A stretch of 64,000 bases of DNA, taken from positions 3,472,001 to 3,536,000 of the forward strand of contig NZ_CP092365.1 of the NCBI RefSeq assembly GCF_022370835.2, written 5' to 3'. Position numbers and translations under genes: made by a program. The DNA is from Mycolicibacillus parakoreensis. GTDB lineage: Bacteria; Actinomycetota; Actinomycetes; Mycobacteriales; Mycobacteriaceae. Each line of letters opens with the position of its first letter. The first letter of the stretch is position 1. The notes below the pieces were generated by a model. That model saw nothing but the letters and a program-made list of their open reading frames with translations, did no database searches and had not been told where the DNA came from. Shown here piece by piece: positions 30,221 through 39,212 of the stretch.

Positions 30221-30820
30221 TCAGAGCCCGGCGGTCGCGCCGCGCGCCTGCAGGAGCGGCAGGAAGATGGTGTCGACGATCTCCTCGAGGTCGGCCTCGG
30301 ACAGCGGTCGCAGCGTCATCAGGAGTTGGCCGCGCAACAGGTCGAACGGCAGCCTCTTGATCCGGTCGGTGAGACGCTGCACGGCGATCTCGCCTCGGTC
30401 GGCGGCGCGCCGGTAGAGGGTTTCCAGCGTGTCCCGCACGGGCAGCTCAGGATCCAGCATGTCGATGAGATTGGCGGGGCTGCTGCCGGTCTCCTGGTAG
30501 TAGCCGCCGAGGTGCACGGTGATCGTGGTGACGATCTCCAGCCCGGCGGCGTTGGCCTGACGCAGCACGGCGAGGACGTCGCCGCGCAGGCTGCCGGTGT
30601 CGGGAACCTCGATCGTGATGCGGCGTACGACGTGGCTGATCGCGGCTAGCAACAGCTCGTGCTTGTCCGCCCAGCGCCGGTACAGCACCGGGGTGCTGGT
30701 GCCGGCCCGCGTCGCGACCGCATTCAGGGTGAACCGGGCGTAGCCGCTCTCGACCAGTTCCTCGTACGCGGCCTCGAGCAGGGCGTGTTCGAGTGCCGAG
30801 CCGCGTCGTCGTTGCGCCAC
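30221..30820 (-). CDS. TetR-family transcriptional regulator
   Basis: 199 residues. Helix-turn-helix region: LLEAAYEELVESGYARFTLNAVATRAGTSTPVLYRRWADKHELLLAAI. The C-terminal domain is of the type that senses small hydrophobic ligands, with no ligand predictable. The GTG start follows GGAGG closely. It is divergent from the membrane protein at 31031 and has a palindrome next to its own start. It converges with the TetR gene at 29580 across 26 bp. Confidence 0.9.
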   Translation of the reverse strand: MAQRRRGSALEHALLEAAYEELVESGYARFTLNAVATRAGTSTPVLYRRWADKHELLLAAISHVVRRITIEVPDTGSLRGDVLAVLRQANAAGLEIVTTITVHLGGYYQETGSSPANLIDMLDPELPVRDTLETLYRRAADRGEIAVQRLTDRIKRLPFDLLRGQLLMTLRPLSEADLEEIVDTIFLPLLQARGATAGL

Positions 30821-30832
30821 ACCGCCTCCTCT

Positions 30833-30856
30833 TTAAGACGTATTTGCACATCTTAA
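30833..30856. promoter_or_regulatory. Palindromic operator upstream of the second TetR gene
   Basis: TTAAGA (30833-30838) and TCTTAA (30851-30856) are perfect arms, and the symmetry extends to GT and AC after one unpaired base on each side. The 24-bp site lies 13 bp upstream of the TetR start, overlapping where its promoter must be. The divergent gene starts 175 bp away. Confidence 0.6.
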
Positions 30857-31030
30857 CGTGCGGCCGTACGGTGGACGAATTAGAAGCATTGAAGCTTCCT
30901 ATCGGGTGGGGCGCCACGGTGATCGCCGCGACGCGGGCAGCGGGGTCCGCACCCCACGTCCACCTGGTCACGCCTGGGTGGGCGGGCGGTCAACCAGGAT
31001 CCGCGCCGGACAGCGAAGGAGAGCGAGCCC

Positions 31031-32278
31031 ATGATGCCCTCAGCACAGCCGAGCCGATCGGAGAACATCGCCGTGCGGATCACGCTGGTCGTGGCCGGGG
31101 TGGCCGCCCTGCTGGCGGTCATGATGATCGCGTTCGCGTTACCGGCGGTGAAGTCGAGCCCGCAGGACATCCCGCTTGGCGCGGTCGGCACACCCCAGCA
31201 GGCCCAACAGCTCCAGCAGGCCGCCCACGGCTTCGACATCGAGATGTTCATCGACGACGCCGACGCCCGCGACGCGATCCTGCACCGCGACGTCTACGGG
31301 GCGGTGCTGTTCAACGGCCGCGACGTGACCACAATGACCGCCACCGCAGCGAGCCCGGCGATCGCGGCGATGATCCCCGCCCTCGGTCGACATCTTGCCG
31401 CCGCCTCCGGGGGGCAGGCCGACAACGTCGAGCTGCGAAGCTTCCCCGCCGACGATCCCAAAGGGGTGGGCCTGGCGGTCGGCGCGCTGCCCCTGGCGCT
31501 CGGGGGATGGATCGGCGCGATGATCATCATGATGCTGATCCCGACCGCTGCGGGCCGGCTCATCGCGACCTGTGGGGTCGCGGTGGTCAGTGGTCTGACC
31601 CTGGTGGCCGCGGTGCAGTTCGGTCTGGGAACCTTCGACGGCAACTACTGGTTCACCAGTCTGGCCGCCACCCTCGGTATCGCCGCCACGTGTTGCGCGG
31701 TGTTGGGGTTGCGCGAGTTCTTCGGCGCCCCCGGTCTGGGTGTCGCGGCGATCCTGCTGATCTTTCTCGGCAACCCCCTGTCGGGGTTATCCAGTGCCCC
31801 GGAGCTGTTGCCGCAGCCGTGGGGGAAGATCGGCCAGGTGCTGCCGCCCGGCGCCACCGGTTCGCTGCTGCGCGACGTGGTCTTCTTCCACGGGCACGGC
31901 GCGGGCCCGGCGGTGGCCGCGTTGACGGGTTGGCTGATCGGCGGGCTCGGCCTGTACCTGGCGGGCATGCGGCGCAACCGCCGCACCGAACAGCAAGACG
32001 TCGACGAAGTCCACGTCGGGCACCGGCCGATAACACCCCCGCACGACCGGGTCCTGGATCCGGCGCCGGGTGCGGAGGCCACCGCGCCGATGCGCCGGGC
32101 CTGCCCGCCGCCGGCTGATCCGTGGGCGCGCCCGGTGACCACCACCCCGTTGCCCGCGCAGCGACCCGCTCCCGCCGGCCCGCCGGGAACGGTCACACCG
32201 GCTGCAACGCCACCCGATGCGGGAGCGCGGGGGGTGCGCCCGGCGCGGGCGCCGACGACCGGGGTTCGGCAGCGGTGA
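31031..32278 (+). CDS. ABC-2/YhgE-like membrane protein
   Basis: 415 residues. A first helix at about 18-38 is followed by an exported domain (to about 150) with VYGAVLFNGRDV. Five more helices lie at about 153-300 and near 310, with conserved-looking GNPLSGL and LPQPWGKIGQVLPPGA. The organisation (one helix, exocytoplasmic domain, five helices) matches YhgE/Pip and ABC-2 permease-like proteins. The C-terminal 90 residues are Pro-rich. No ATPase partner is adjacent. Likely repressed by the divergent TetR. The last 86 bp overlap the convergent ATPase gene. Confidence 0.75.
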   Translation: MMPSAQPSRSENIAVRITLVVAGVAALLAVMMIAFALPAVKSSPQDIPLGAVGTPQQAQQLQQAAHGFDIEMFIDDADARDAILHRDVYGAVLFNGRDVTTMTATAASPAIAAMIPALGRHLAAASGGQADNVELRSFPADDPKGVGLAVGALPLALGGWIGAMIIMMLIPTAAGRLIATCGVAVVSGLTLVAAVQFGLGTFDGNYWFTSLAATLGIAATCCAVLGLREFFGAPGLGVAAILLIFLGNPLSGLSSAPELLPQPWGKIGQVLPPGATGSLLRDVVFFHGHGAGPAVAALTGWLIGGLGLYLAGMRRNRRTEQQDVDEVHVGHRPITPPHDRVLDPAPGAEATAPMRRACPPPADPWARPVTTTPLPAQRPAPAGPPGTVTPAATPPDAGARGVRPARAPTTGVRQR

Positions 32279-35200
32279 TCGCCGCGACCGGGGCGGGAGC
32301 GTCGGGCTCGGGGCCCGGCTGCGGCCCGCCGCTCGCCGCGATCGCCTCGGCCCAGCGCCCCGGCAGCACCCGCGGGGCGAGCGCGATCGCGGTGACCGCC
32401 GCACCGGCGGCGCCGAGTGCCTGGGCCCAGCCGAGCGGGCCGATCGGGGTGCAGCCCAGCAGCCGGCTGATGCCGGGTGCGCTGATCGCCGCGGCGAACA
32501 CCGCGAACGATCCGGTGGCGGTCAGCCACACCAGCGGGGCGTGCGAATCCACCAGGGTCTGAGCCAGTTCGGTGGTGACCAAGGTGATCAGCGCGACGGT
32601 GGCCGCCCGCGCCGGGCGCCCGGTCAGCGACGCCATCGCCCAGGCCGCCGCCGCGGCCGCCCCGGTGATGGTGCCGCGCACCGCGACCGCACGCACCAGC
32701 GCCTTCTCGTCGATGCCGTGCACCACCCGCCCGGCCGGGCCGGCCGGGGTGCTCACCGCCACCGCGGTGGCCGGCAGCGCGTCGGTGAGCATGTTCATCA
32801 ACAGCAGCTGCCGGTTGTTCAGCGGGGAGGTGCCGGTCAGCGCGGTGCCGATCACCCCGAAGATCACCTCACCGATGTTGCCGCCGAGCAGCCCGGTGAC
32901 CGCCAGTTGCACACCGCGCCACAGCCTCCGGCCCTCGTCGACGGCGTCGGCCAGCGCACCGATGCGCCCGTCGGTGAGCACGATGTCGGCGGTGGTGTGC
33001 GCCGAGTCGCTGCCGCGGGCCACCACCCCCAGCCCGACGCTGGCGGCCCGGATCGCGGCGGCGTCGTTGGCGCCGTCCCCCACCATGGCGGTGACGATGC
33101 CGGCCCGCTCCAGGGTTTGGACCACCTGCACCTTGTTCTCCGGGGACATCCGGGCGAAGATCACCCGCGTCGCCACGGCCCGCTCCTGGTGTTTGCGCGA
33201 CAAGGTGTTCCACTCCGCGCCGGTGATCACCTGCTCGTCGGTGACCGGCACGCCCAACTCGGCGGCGATGGCGGTGGCGGTCACCGGGTGATCGCCGGTG
33301 ATCAGCCGGATGCCGACCCCGCGTTCGGTGAGGTCGGCCAGCAGCCGGGGGGCCTCGGCGCGTGGGGTGTCGGCGATCCCGAGGAACCCGACCAGGCTCA
33401 GCCCGGCGCCGCACAGTCCCTCGACCCTCTCGGCGGCGCCGGCGGTGTCGGCGGCCACGGTGCGGGCCTGCGCCGCGGTGAGCCGGCGCCGTGCCACCGC
33501 CAGCACCCGCAGCCCGTCGGCGGCCAGGTCGGCCACCTGCACCTCGGCGTCGGTGGGCGCGTCGTCGCAGGCCGCCAGCAGCACCTCGGGGGCGCCCTTG
33601 ACCACCAGGTCGCGCCCGGACACCGACGCCGACAGCGCCCGCCCGGAGCGAAACGGCAGGTGCGCATCGGGGTTGAGCCAACGCTCGTCGGCGTCGGCGA
33701 GCCCGGCGGCGGCGTCGATGATCGCCTGATCGGTGGCGTGCGCGTGGTCCGCACTGTCGGGGGTGGGGGCGGCGTGGGCGGCGGCGGCGAGGACGTCGTC
33801 GTCGCGGTAGCCGGGCACCGGGTGCACACACGTGACACGCAGCCGGTTCTCGCTGAGCGTGCCGGTCTTGTCGAAGCAGACGACCTCCACCCGGCCGAGC
33901 GCCTCCACCGTGCGCGGAATACGCGCCAGGGCACCGACTTTGCTCAGCCGCTGCCCGGAGGCGTGCTGGGCCAGGGTCGCCATCAGCGGCATGCCCTCGG
34001 GCACGGCGGCCACCGCCACCGCGATCGCGTTGCCCAGCGCCGTCTGCAGGGTGCCGCCGCGCAGCAGCCCGAGCAGCCCCACCATGGCGCCGCCGGCGGC
34101 GCTGGCCGGGAACGCCCGGTTCATCAGCACCGACAGCTGGTGTTGCAGCCCGACCACCGGAAGCCGGCCGGCGGCCAGCTCGGCCGCCCGGCGCGCCTGG
34201 GTCTGCGGGCCGACGGCGGTGATGACCGCGGTCGCGGTGCCGGCCACCACGGTGGAACCGGCGTAGAGCATGCAGCGGCGCTCGGCGAGTTCCGCTCCCG
34301 GGGTCGCCTCGGTGTGCTTCTCCACCGTCAGCGATTCACCGGTGAGCGAGGATTCGTCGACCTCGAGGTCGGCGGCGTCGATGAGCCGGGCGTCGGCCGG
34401 CACCACCTCGTTGCTGCGGACCTCGATGAGCATGCCCGGGGCCAGGGACGCGGCGGGCAGCTCGGTGGGGGCGCCGGTGTCGGCGTCGACGGTGCGCGCC
34501 GGCGGGGTCTGGGCGGAGAGCAGCCGGGTGAGCCGGTTTTCGGCCTGCAACTGCTGGCCGGCGGCGAGCATGCAGTTGCCGATCAGCACCGTGGAGACCA
34601 TCAGCGCGTCGACCGGGGAGCCCAGCATGGCGGTGGCCGCCGAGCACAGCCCCAGCACCGGCATCAGCGGGTCGGAGAGCTCGGCGCGCACCGCGGTGAG
34701 GAACTGCCACAGGATGTTCGGCGGCGGCGCCTCGGGTGCGACGTCGTGTGGGGCGGGGCGGGGCAGGACGGCGCGCACCTGCTCGACGGACATGGCGTGC
34801 CAGGCGTGGGCGGGGGCCGGGCGTGGTGGGCGTGTCGCGGCGGCGCGCCGGGCCAGCAGGTAGCCGGAGACCAGCCCGGCGCCCGCGCCCACGGTGACCG
34901 GCGCGGGTCCGCGTCCGCCGCGCACCCCGGGCACCATCAGCAGCGCCCCCAGGCTGGTGGCGCCGGTGGAGATCGCGATGCCACGTTCGGTGGCCGCGCG
35001 CGCTGCCGGCAGGGCGTGCAGCACCTGCCACACCGCGGCGAGGTCCGGGACCAGCAGGTCGGCCTGCCAGGGCGGGTCGGCGGTGTCGTCGGCGGGCAGC
35101 ACCCCGAGGCCGACGTCGGCGCGGGCCAGTGCGGCCGCACCGCACGCCGAGACGACCGCCACGGTGCGTCCGGCCCGCTGCAGGGTGTGCACCGCCTCGG

Positions 35201-36545
35201 CGAGCGCGGTGTCGGTCCCGTCGGTGTCGGTGTCCTCGGGGTTCTGCGGGGCGGCGATCAGGTCGTCGAAGGCGGGCCGCAGCTCGTCGAGCACCCCGGT
35301 GTCGACGGTGATGAGCTCCACCCCGGCGCTGCGGGCCTCGGCGAGCAGCGCGCTGGCCAGCGGGTGTGCGCCCGGGGCCGCCCCGCGCTGAGGGCGCAGC
35401 TCGGTGTCGGCGAGCACCCGCGGGTCGAGCAGCACCGCGTCGATGCGGTCGAGGCGGCGCAGGGCGTGCGGGGCCAGGGTGAGCACCGCGTGGTCGTCGG
35501 CCAGGGCGCGGCCCAGGGTGGCGGCGAACGCCTCGGTGGCGCTGCGCACGGCCTTGGGGGCGGTGACCACCACGGCGTTGGAGACCATGGTGAGGTTGCG
35601 GGTCAGCGCCGCGACCAGCCCGGCGCCGAGCACCTGGGTGAACGCCATCGTGGTGGTGAACCGCTGGGCGGGGCCCTCGGGCAGCGGAACCGGTCGGGTG
35701 GCGTGGTGCACCTCGGTGGCCGCGGCGGCGGCCAGGGCGGGTTCGTGGCGGCACCAGGCCTGAGCGGCGGAGCGGGTTTCGGCGGCCTTGATCCCCTGCA
35801 TCGCCACGTCGACGGCGAGGTTCGCCGGTGAGAGGGTGACGATGCGCGCCCCGGTGCCCAGCAGCGACAGCGCGGTGTCGGCGGTGCCGGCGCCGATGCG
35901 CTCGTGCAGCAGCCGGCGCAGCCACGGCTGGTAGTTGGCGAAGGTGGCCGCGGCGTCCACCGCCAGCGGGGCCGCGGGCAGGCGCAGGATCCGCCCGGTG
36001 ACCGCGATGCCGAGCCCGGCGGTGTTGACCGCGACCATCAGCCCGCGGGTGAGAAGCAGCAGCCCGTCGCCGGGCAGGGTGGTGCGCTCGGCGCACGGAT
36101 GCACCGCGACCTTCTCGACGTCGTCGAGCAGGGCGCACAGCTCGCGCAGCGAGGGCGCGGTGGTCGCATCCAGGTCGATCACCGCGCGCTCCAGGGGGCG
36201 GTTCAGGCTCACCGCCGCCACCCCGCGGTGACCCGCGAGCGCGGTGCGCACGCGCTCGCCGCGCGCCGCGCCGTCGGGGCCGGCCAGGCCGGGGACCTCG
36301 ATCCAGGCGCGCTGCTCGCCGCGCCAGGCGCGCCGGGTCAGCGGTGTGGGCTCACCGGCCAGGGCCTTGGCGCCCTCGCGCACCGGCAGCGCCGCCAGGG
36401 AGATTCCGGCGGAGGCGACCGCGCCGACGGTGTCGGCGGCATGCCCCGCGCTGCGGGTGGCGGCGCCCACGGCACCCAGGGCGGTCTGGATTCCCCAGGC
36501 GAGCGGACGCAGCACCAGCGGTGTTCGGCTCGAACGCACAGCCAT
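32193..36545 (-). CDS. Very large P-type metal-cation ATPase (CtpH/CtpI type)
   Basis: 1450 residues; ordinary P-type ATPases have 700-900. The catalytic core is complete: SSLTGES (about 730), phosphorylation motif CFDKTGTLSENRL (Asp about 890), KGAPEVLL for nucleotide binding, and VGDGANDAAAIRAA (about 1155). About 560 extra N-terminal residues hold a second, degenerate haloacid-dehalogenase-like region (RTVAVVSACGAAALA) and membrane segments, as in CtpH and CtpI. The ion is unknown; divergent ArsR control suggests a metal. The ATG at 36545 (MAVRSSRT) is preferred to 36665, which lies in the operator. Confidence 0.88.
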   Translation of the reverse strand: MAVRSSRTPLVLRPLAWGIQTALGAVGAATRSAGHAADTVGAVASAGISLAALPVREGAKALAGEPTPLTRRAWRGEQRAWIEVPGLAGPDGAARGERVRTALAGHRGVAAVSLNRPLERAVIDLDATTAPSLRELCALLDDVEKVAVHPCAERTTLPGDGLLLLTRGLMVAVNTAGLGIAVTGRILRLPAAPLAVDAAATFANYQPWLRRLLHERIGAGTADTALSLLGTGARIVTLSPANLAVDVAMQGIKAAETRSAAQAWCRHEPALAAAAATEVHHATRPVPLPEGPAQRFTTTMAFTQVLGAGLVAALTRNLTMVSNAVVVTAPKAVRSATEAFAATLGRALADDHAVLTLAPHALRRLDRIDAVLLDPRVLADTELRPQRGAAPGAHPLASALLAEARSAGVELITVDTGVLDELRPAFDDLIAAPQNPEDTDTDGTDTALAEAVHTLQRAGRTVAVVSACGAAALARADVGLGVLPADDTADPPWQADLLVPDLAAVWQVLHALPAARAATERGIAISTGATSLGALLMVPGVRGGRGPAPVTVGAGAGLVSGYLLARRAAATRPPRPAPAHAWHAMSVEQVRAVLPRPAPHDVAPEAPPPNILWQFLTAVRAELSDPLMPVLGLCSAATAMLGSPVDALMVSTVLIGNCMLAAGQQLQAENRLTRLLSAQTPPARTVDADTGAPTELPAASLAPGMLIEVRSNEVVPADARLIDAADLEVDESSLTGESLTVEKHTEATPGAELAERRCMLYAGSTVVAGTATAVITAVGPQTQARRAAELAAGRLPVVGLQHQLSVLMNRAFPASAAGGAMVGLLGLLRGGTLQTALGNAIAVAVAAVPEGMPLMATLAQHASGQRLSKVGALARIPRTVEALGRVEVVCFDKTGTLSENRLRVTCVHPVPGYRDDDVLAAAAHAAPTPDSADHAHATDQAIIDAAAGLADADERWLNPDAHLPFRSGRALSASVSGRDLVVKGAPEVLLAACDDAPTDAEVQVADLAADGLRVLAVARRRLTAAQARTVAADTAGAAERVEGLCGAGLSLVGFLGIADTPRAEAPRLLADLTERGVGIRLITGDHPVTATAIAAELGVPVTDEQVITGAEWNTLSRKHQERAVATRVIFARMSPENKVQVVQTLERAGIVTAMVGDGANDAAAIRAASVGLGVVARGSDSAHTTADIVLTDGRIGALADAVDEGRRLWRGVQLAVTGLLGGNIGEVIFGVIGTALTGTSPLNNRQLLLMNMLTDALPATAVAVSTPAGPAGRVVHGIDEKALVRAVAVRGTITGAAAAAAWAMASLTGRPARAATVALITLVTTELAQTLVDSHAPLVWLTATGSFAVFAAAISAPGISRLLGCTPIGPLGWAQALGAAGAAVTAIALAPRVLPGRWAEAIAASGGPQPGPEPDAPAPVAAITAAEPRSSAPAPGAPPALPHRVALQPV

Positions 36546-36649
36546 CCCCTCGTGTCGTCGGTCGGTGCCGGGGCGTCTCGGCGCCGACGCCCCGGTTCGC
36601 TGGGGCGTGGCGCCCCCGGGCGGCCGTCCCCCATCCTGACGACACTTCG

Positions 36650-36665
36650 ATGGTTGCGCAACCAT
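36650..36665. promoter_or_regulatory. ArsR/SmtB-type operator
   Basis: A perfect 16-bp palindrome, ATGGTTGCGCAACCAT, 46 bp before the ArsR start and 105 bp before the ATPase start. A second partial GTTGCGC occurs 13 bp downstream (about 36678-36684). Symmetric sites holding TTGCGCAA-like centres are common targets of metal-sensing ArsR proteins. Confidence 0.7.
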
Positions 36666-36710
36666 GTAAATGTGTCGTTGCGCGAAGTCTGACCTTGGCC
36701 CTGGGAGAAG

Positions 36711-37097
36711 ATGGAGACCGACGCCACGAAACCCGAAGAACGGCAGCCCGAAACCATGACTTCAGCGCACCCGCACGAGGAGCCGACCGCGCCGCAACTG
36801 GCGTCGGCCGCCGAGACGTTCGCGCTGCTCAGCAGCCCGGCGCGGCTGCACGTGCTCTGGCTGGCCACCCAGGGTCCCCACGACGTGACCACGCTGGCCG
36901 GCCGTGCCGGGCTCGGTGTGGCCACCATGAGCCAGCACCTGACCAAGCTGCGGCTGGCCGGGCTGATCAGCGCCCGCCGCGAGGGGCGCCACCACATCTA
37001 CACCGTCGACGACCCGCACATCGTCACGCTGCTCGCGCAGATCTTCGCCCACATCGCCCCCGACGGGAGCCTGGCGCCGGACCCGCCGACGGCGTGA
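36711..37097 (+). CDS. ArsR/SmtB-family metal-responsive repressor
   Basis: 128 residues. The winged helix is clear: FALLSSPARLHVLWLATQGPHDVTTLAGRAGLGVATMSQHLTKLRLAGLISARREGRHHIYTV. Histidines near the C-terminus (DDPHIVTLLAQIFAHIAPD) match the alpha-5 sensor position (D-x-H and H) of SmtB-type proteins, and a His/Glu-bearing N-terminus (SAHPHEEP) could add ligands. Ni, Co or Zn are plausible. ATG 36711 has GGGAG 4 nt upstream; ATG 36756 is possible. Confidence 0.88.
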   Translation: METDATKPEERQPETMTSAHPHEEPTAPQLASAAETFALLSSPARLHVLWLATQGPHDVTTLAGRAGLGVATMSQHLTKLRLAGLISARREGRHHIYTVDDPHIVTLLAQIFAHIAPDGSLAPDPPTA

Positions 37098-37226
37098 TCG
37101 GGGTGACCGGCGCCAATGGGTGGCGCCCTACGGCCTTGTGCAGGCTGCGGTGCACCTCGCCGGGCATGGGGGCCGGCGCAAGCCAGCCCTCGTCGCCCCA
37201 GCCCAGCCGCCCCCCGGGGGCCACGA

Positions 37227-38066
37227 TCAGCGAACTGGGCTGACGACCGCCTCCTGCAGCACGGCCCCGATCTCGCCCATCACCGCCAGCACCGCGTCAC
37301 GGGTCGCGTCACGAGGATCGGCCACCCGCCAGTTCGCCAGGCAGGCATAGACCACCGAGCCGGTGGGCCCGCTCACCACGCCGGTGTCGGCGCGCACCCC
37401 GACGTCGGTACCGGTCTTGTTGATCACGCTCACGCCCCGGTCGGGGCCGCTGTGGCTGAGCGGATCCAACCCGAATGAGGCCGCCACCATGCTCAGATCC
37501 AGCCCGCCGCAAAGCCATCCCCACACCCGCTCGCTGACCGCGGCGCCGAGCACCCGGCGCTCGGCCAGCGCGGCCCACAGCGCCGCGTAGCCGGCAGCGC
37601 TGCCGGTGCTCAACGCCGCCGGATGCGTCGCGGCACGCACGTCACGGACCTTGTCGTGCAAGCAGACTGCGGTCAGCCCGGCGCGCTCGGCGACCGCGGT
37701 GATCGCCTCGATGCCGCCGACCACGTCGATCAGGGCGTTGGTGGCCCAGTTGTCGCTGACCAGTCCGACCAGGCGCGCCGCATCGGTCAGCGCCAGGGTG
37801 TCGGCGCGCAGGTGCTGCCAGATCCCGGAGTCGGCCACCGGCGCGGTGTCGGCGCGCGCGATCGGCTGATCGGGTGTGAGCGAACCGGTTTCGATCCCCT
37901 CGGCGAGCGCGATCAGCAGCAGCATCTTCGCCGCGCTCGCCGAGGCCAGCACCGTCGCGGCGCCGTGCTCGATCAGCGGCGCACCGGGCCGGTCCAGCCG
38001 GTGGGCCAGCACGCTCCAGCGCACACCGGGCAGCTCCAACCGCGGGGCGGGGCGCGGCGGCGGCAC
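37227..38066 (-). CDS. Class A beta-lactamase-fold serine hydrolase
   Basis: 279 residues. The three serine-hydrolase motifs are present: SAAK in ASASAAKMLLL (Ser about 43), SDN in GLVSDNWATN and KTG in SVINKTGTDVG. No signal peptide is visible, so the protein appears cytoplasmic. The region where class A enzymes carry the deacylating Glu166 (ExxLN) reads THPAALSTGSAAG, without that Glu. It may be a DD-peptidase-like, esterase or penicillin-binding relative. It starts 6 bp after the ackA stop and is the third gene of the pta-ackA operon. Confidence 0.82.
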   Translation of the reverse strand: MPPPRPAPRLELPGVRWSVLAHRLDRPGAPLIEHGAATVLASASAAKMLLLIALAEGIETGSLTPDQPIARADTAPVADSGIWQHLRADTLALTDAARLVGLVSDNWATNALIDVVGGIEAITAVAERAGLTAVCLHDKVRDVRAATHPAALSTGSAAGYAALWAALAERRVLGAAVSERVWGWLCGGLDLSMVAASFGLDPLSHSGPDRGVSVINKTGTDVGVRADTGVVSGPTGSVVYACLANWRVADPRDATRDAVLAVMGEIGAVLQEAVVSPVR

Positions 38067-38072
38067 AGCCCG

Positions 38073-39212
38073 CTAGCCCAGCACCGCCACGCAGGAGCGC
38101 GCGATCGCCAGCTCCTCGTGGGTGGGCACCACCAGCACCGTCACCGCCGAGTCGTCGGTGGAGATGACCCGGGTCTCCCGGGAATCGGCGGTGTTGCGGG
38201 CGTCGTCGACCTCGATGCCCAGCGCCGACAACCCGGCCAGCACGTCGGCGCGCAGCACCGCGTCGTTCTCGCCGACCCCGGCAGTGAAGCTGAGCACGTC
38301 CGCGCCGCCGAGCACCGCCAGATACGCGCCGATGTATTTGCGCAGCCGATGCACATACACCTCATAGGCCAGGGCGGCGGCCTCATCGCCGGCGTCGATG
38401 CGGGCGTGGATCTCCCGAAAGTCCACCGCCCCACCGAGACCGAGCATGCCCGAGCGCCGGTTGAGCAGGGTGTCGATCTCGGCGACGCTCATCTTCGCGG
38501 TGCGGTGCAGATAGCCCACCACCCCGGGGTCGATGTCACCGGAGCGGGTGCCCATCACCAGGCCCTCCATCGGGGTCATCCCCATCGAGGTGTCCACCGG
38601 CCGTCCCCGGTCGATCGCCGAGGCCGACGCCCCGTTGCCCAGGTGCAGCACGATCTGGCGCACCTGGTCGTAGGGGCGGCCGATAAACGCCGCGGCCTGG
38701 CCGGAGACGTATTCGTGGGACTGGCCGTGAAACCCGTAGCGGCGGATGTGCCAGCGCTCGGCGACCTCGGCGTCGAGGGCGTAGTGGGCGGCCGCCGCCG
38801 GCAGGTGGTGAAAGAACGCGGTGTCGAACACCGCGATGTGCGCCAGATCGGGCAGCAGTTTGCGGGCGACCTGCATGCCGAGCACCCCGGGCGGGTTGTG
38901 CAGCGGGGCCAGCGGTTCCAGCTGGTGCATGGTGGCGATCAGGTCGTCGGTGACCGGGGTGGGCTCGATGAAGCGCCGCCCGCCGTGCACCGCGCGATGA
39001 CCCACGGCGACCAGGTCGTCGTCGTGCAGGTCGACCCCGGCGTCGCGCAGTTGATCGAACGCGCGCCGCAGCGCGGCCTCGTGGTCGGCCACCCCGTCGG
39101 TCTCGCCGATCCGTTCGATGAGCCCGTCGGCGGCGGTGTGTCCCGAATCGGGGTCCACTACAGCGTATTTGAGGGTGGAGGATCCGCAGTTGAGGACCAG
39201 GACGCTGCTCAC
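38073..39212 (-). CDS. ackA: Acetate kinase
   Basis: 379 residues. It interconverts acetyl phosphate plus ADP and acetate plus ATP. ASKHA-fold motifs: [17 protein letters not shown] at the start, [73 protein letters not shown] and [14 protein letters not shown]. The GTG overlaps the pta stop by four bases (GTGA). Confidence 0.97.
   Translation of the reverse strand: MSSVLVLNCGSSTLKYAVVDPDSGHTAADGLIERIGETDGVADHEAALRRAFDQLRDAGVDLHDDDLVAVGHRAVHGGRRFIEPTPVTDDLIATMHQLEPLAPLHNPPGVLGMQVARKLLPDLAHIAVFDTAFFHHLPAAAAHYALDAEVAERWHIRRYGFHGQSHEYVSGQAAAFIGRPYDQVRQIVLHLGNGASASAIDRGRPVDTSMGMTPMEGLVMGTRSGDIDPGVVGYLHRTAKMSVAEIDTLLNRRSGMLGLGGAVDFREIHARIDAGDEAAALAYEVYVHRLRKYIGAYLAVLGGADVLSFTAGVGENDAVLRADVLAGLSALGIEVDDARNTADSRETRVISTDDSAVTVLVVPTHEELAIARSCVAVLG

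Noticed and set aside
32217..35831. Long plus-strand frame of 1204 codons
   Set aside because: It is antisense to the P-type ATPase gene, and its composition (Gly, Arg, His, Gln runs) is that of a GC-rich shadow frame with no motif.
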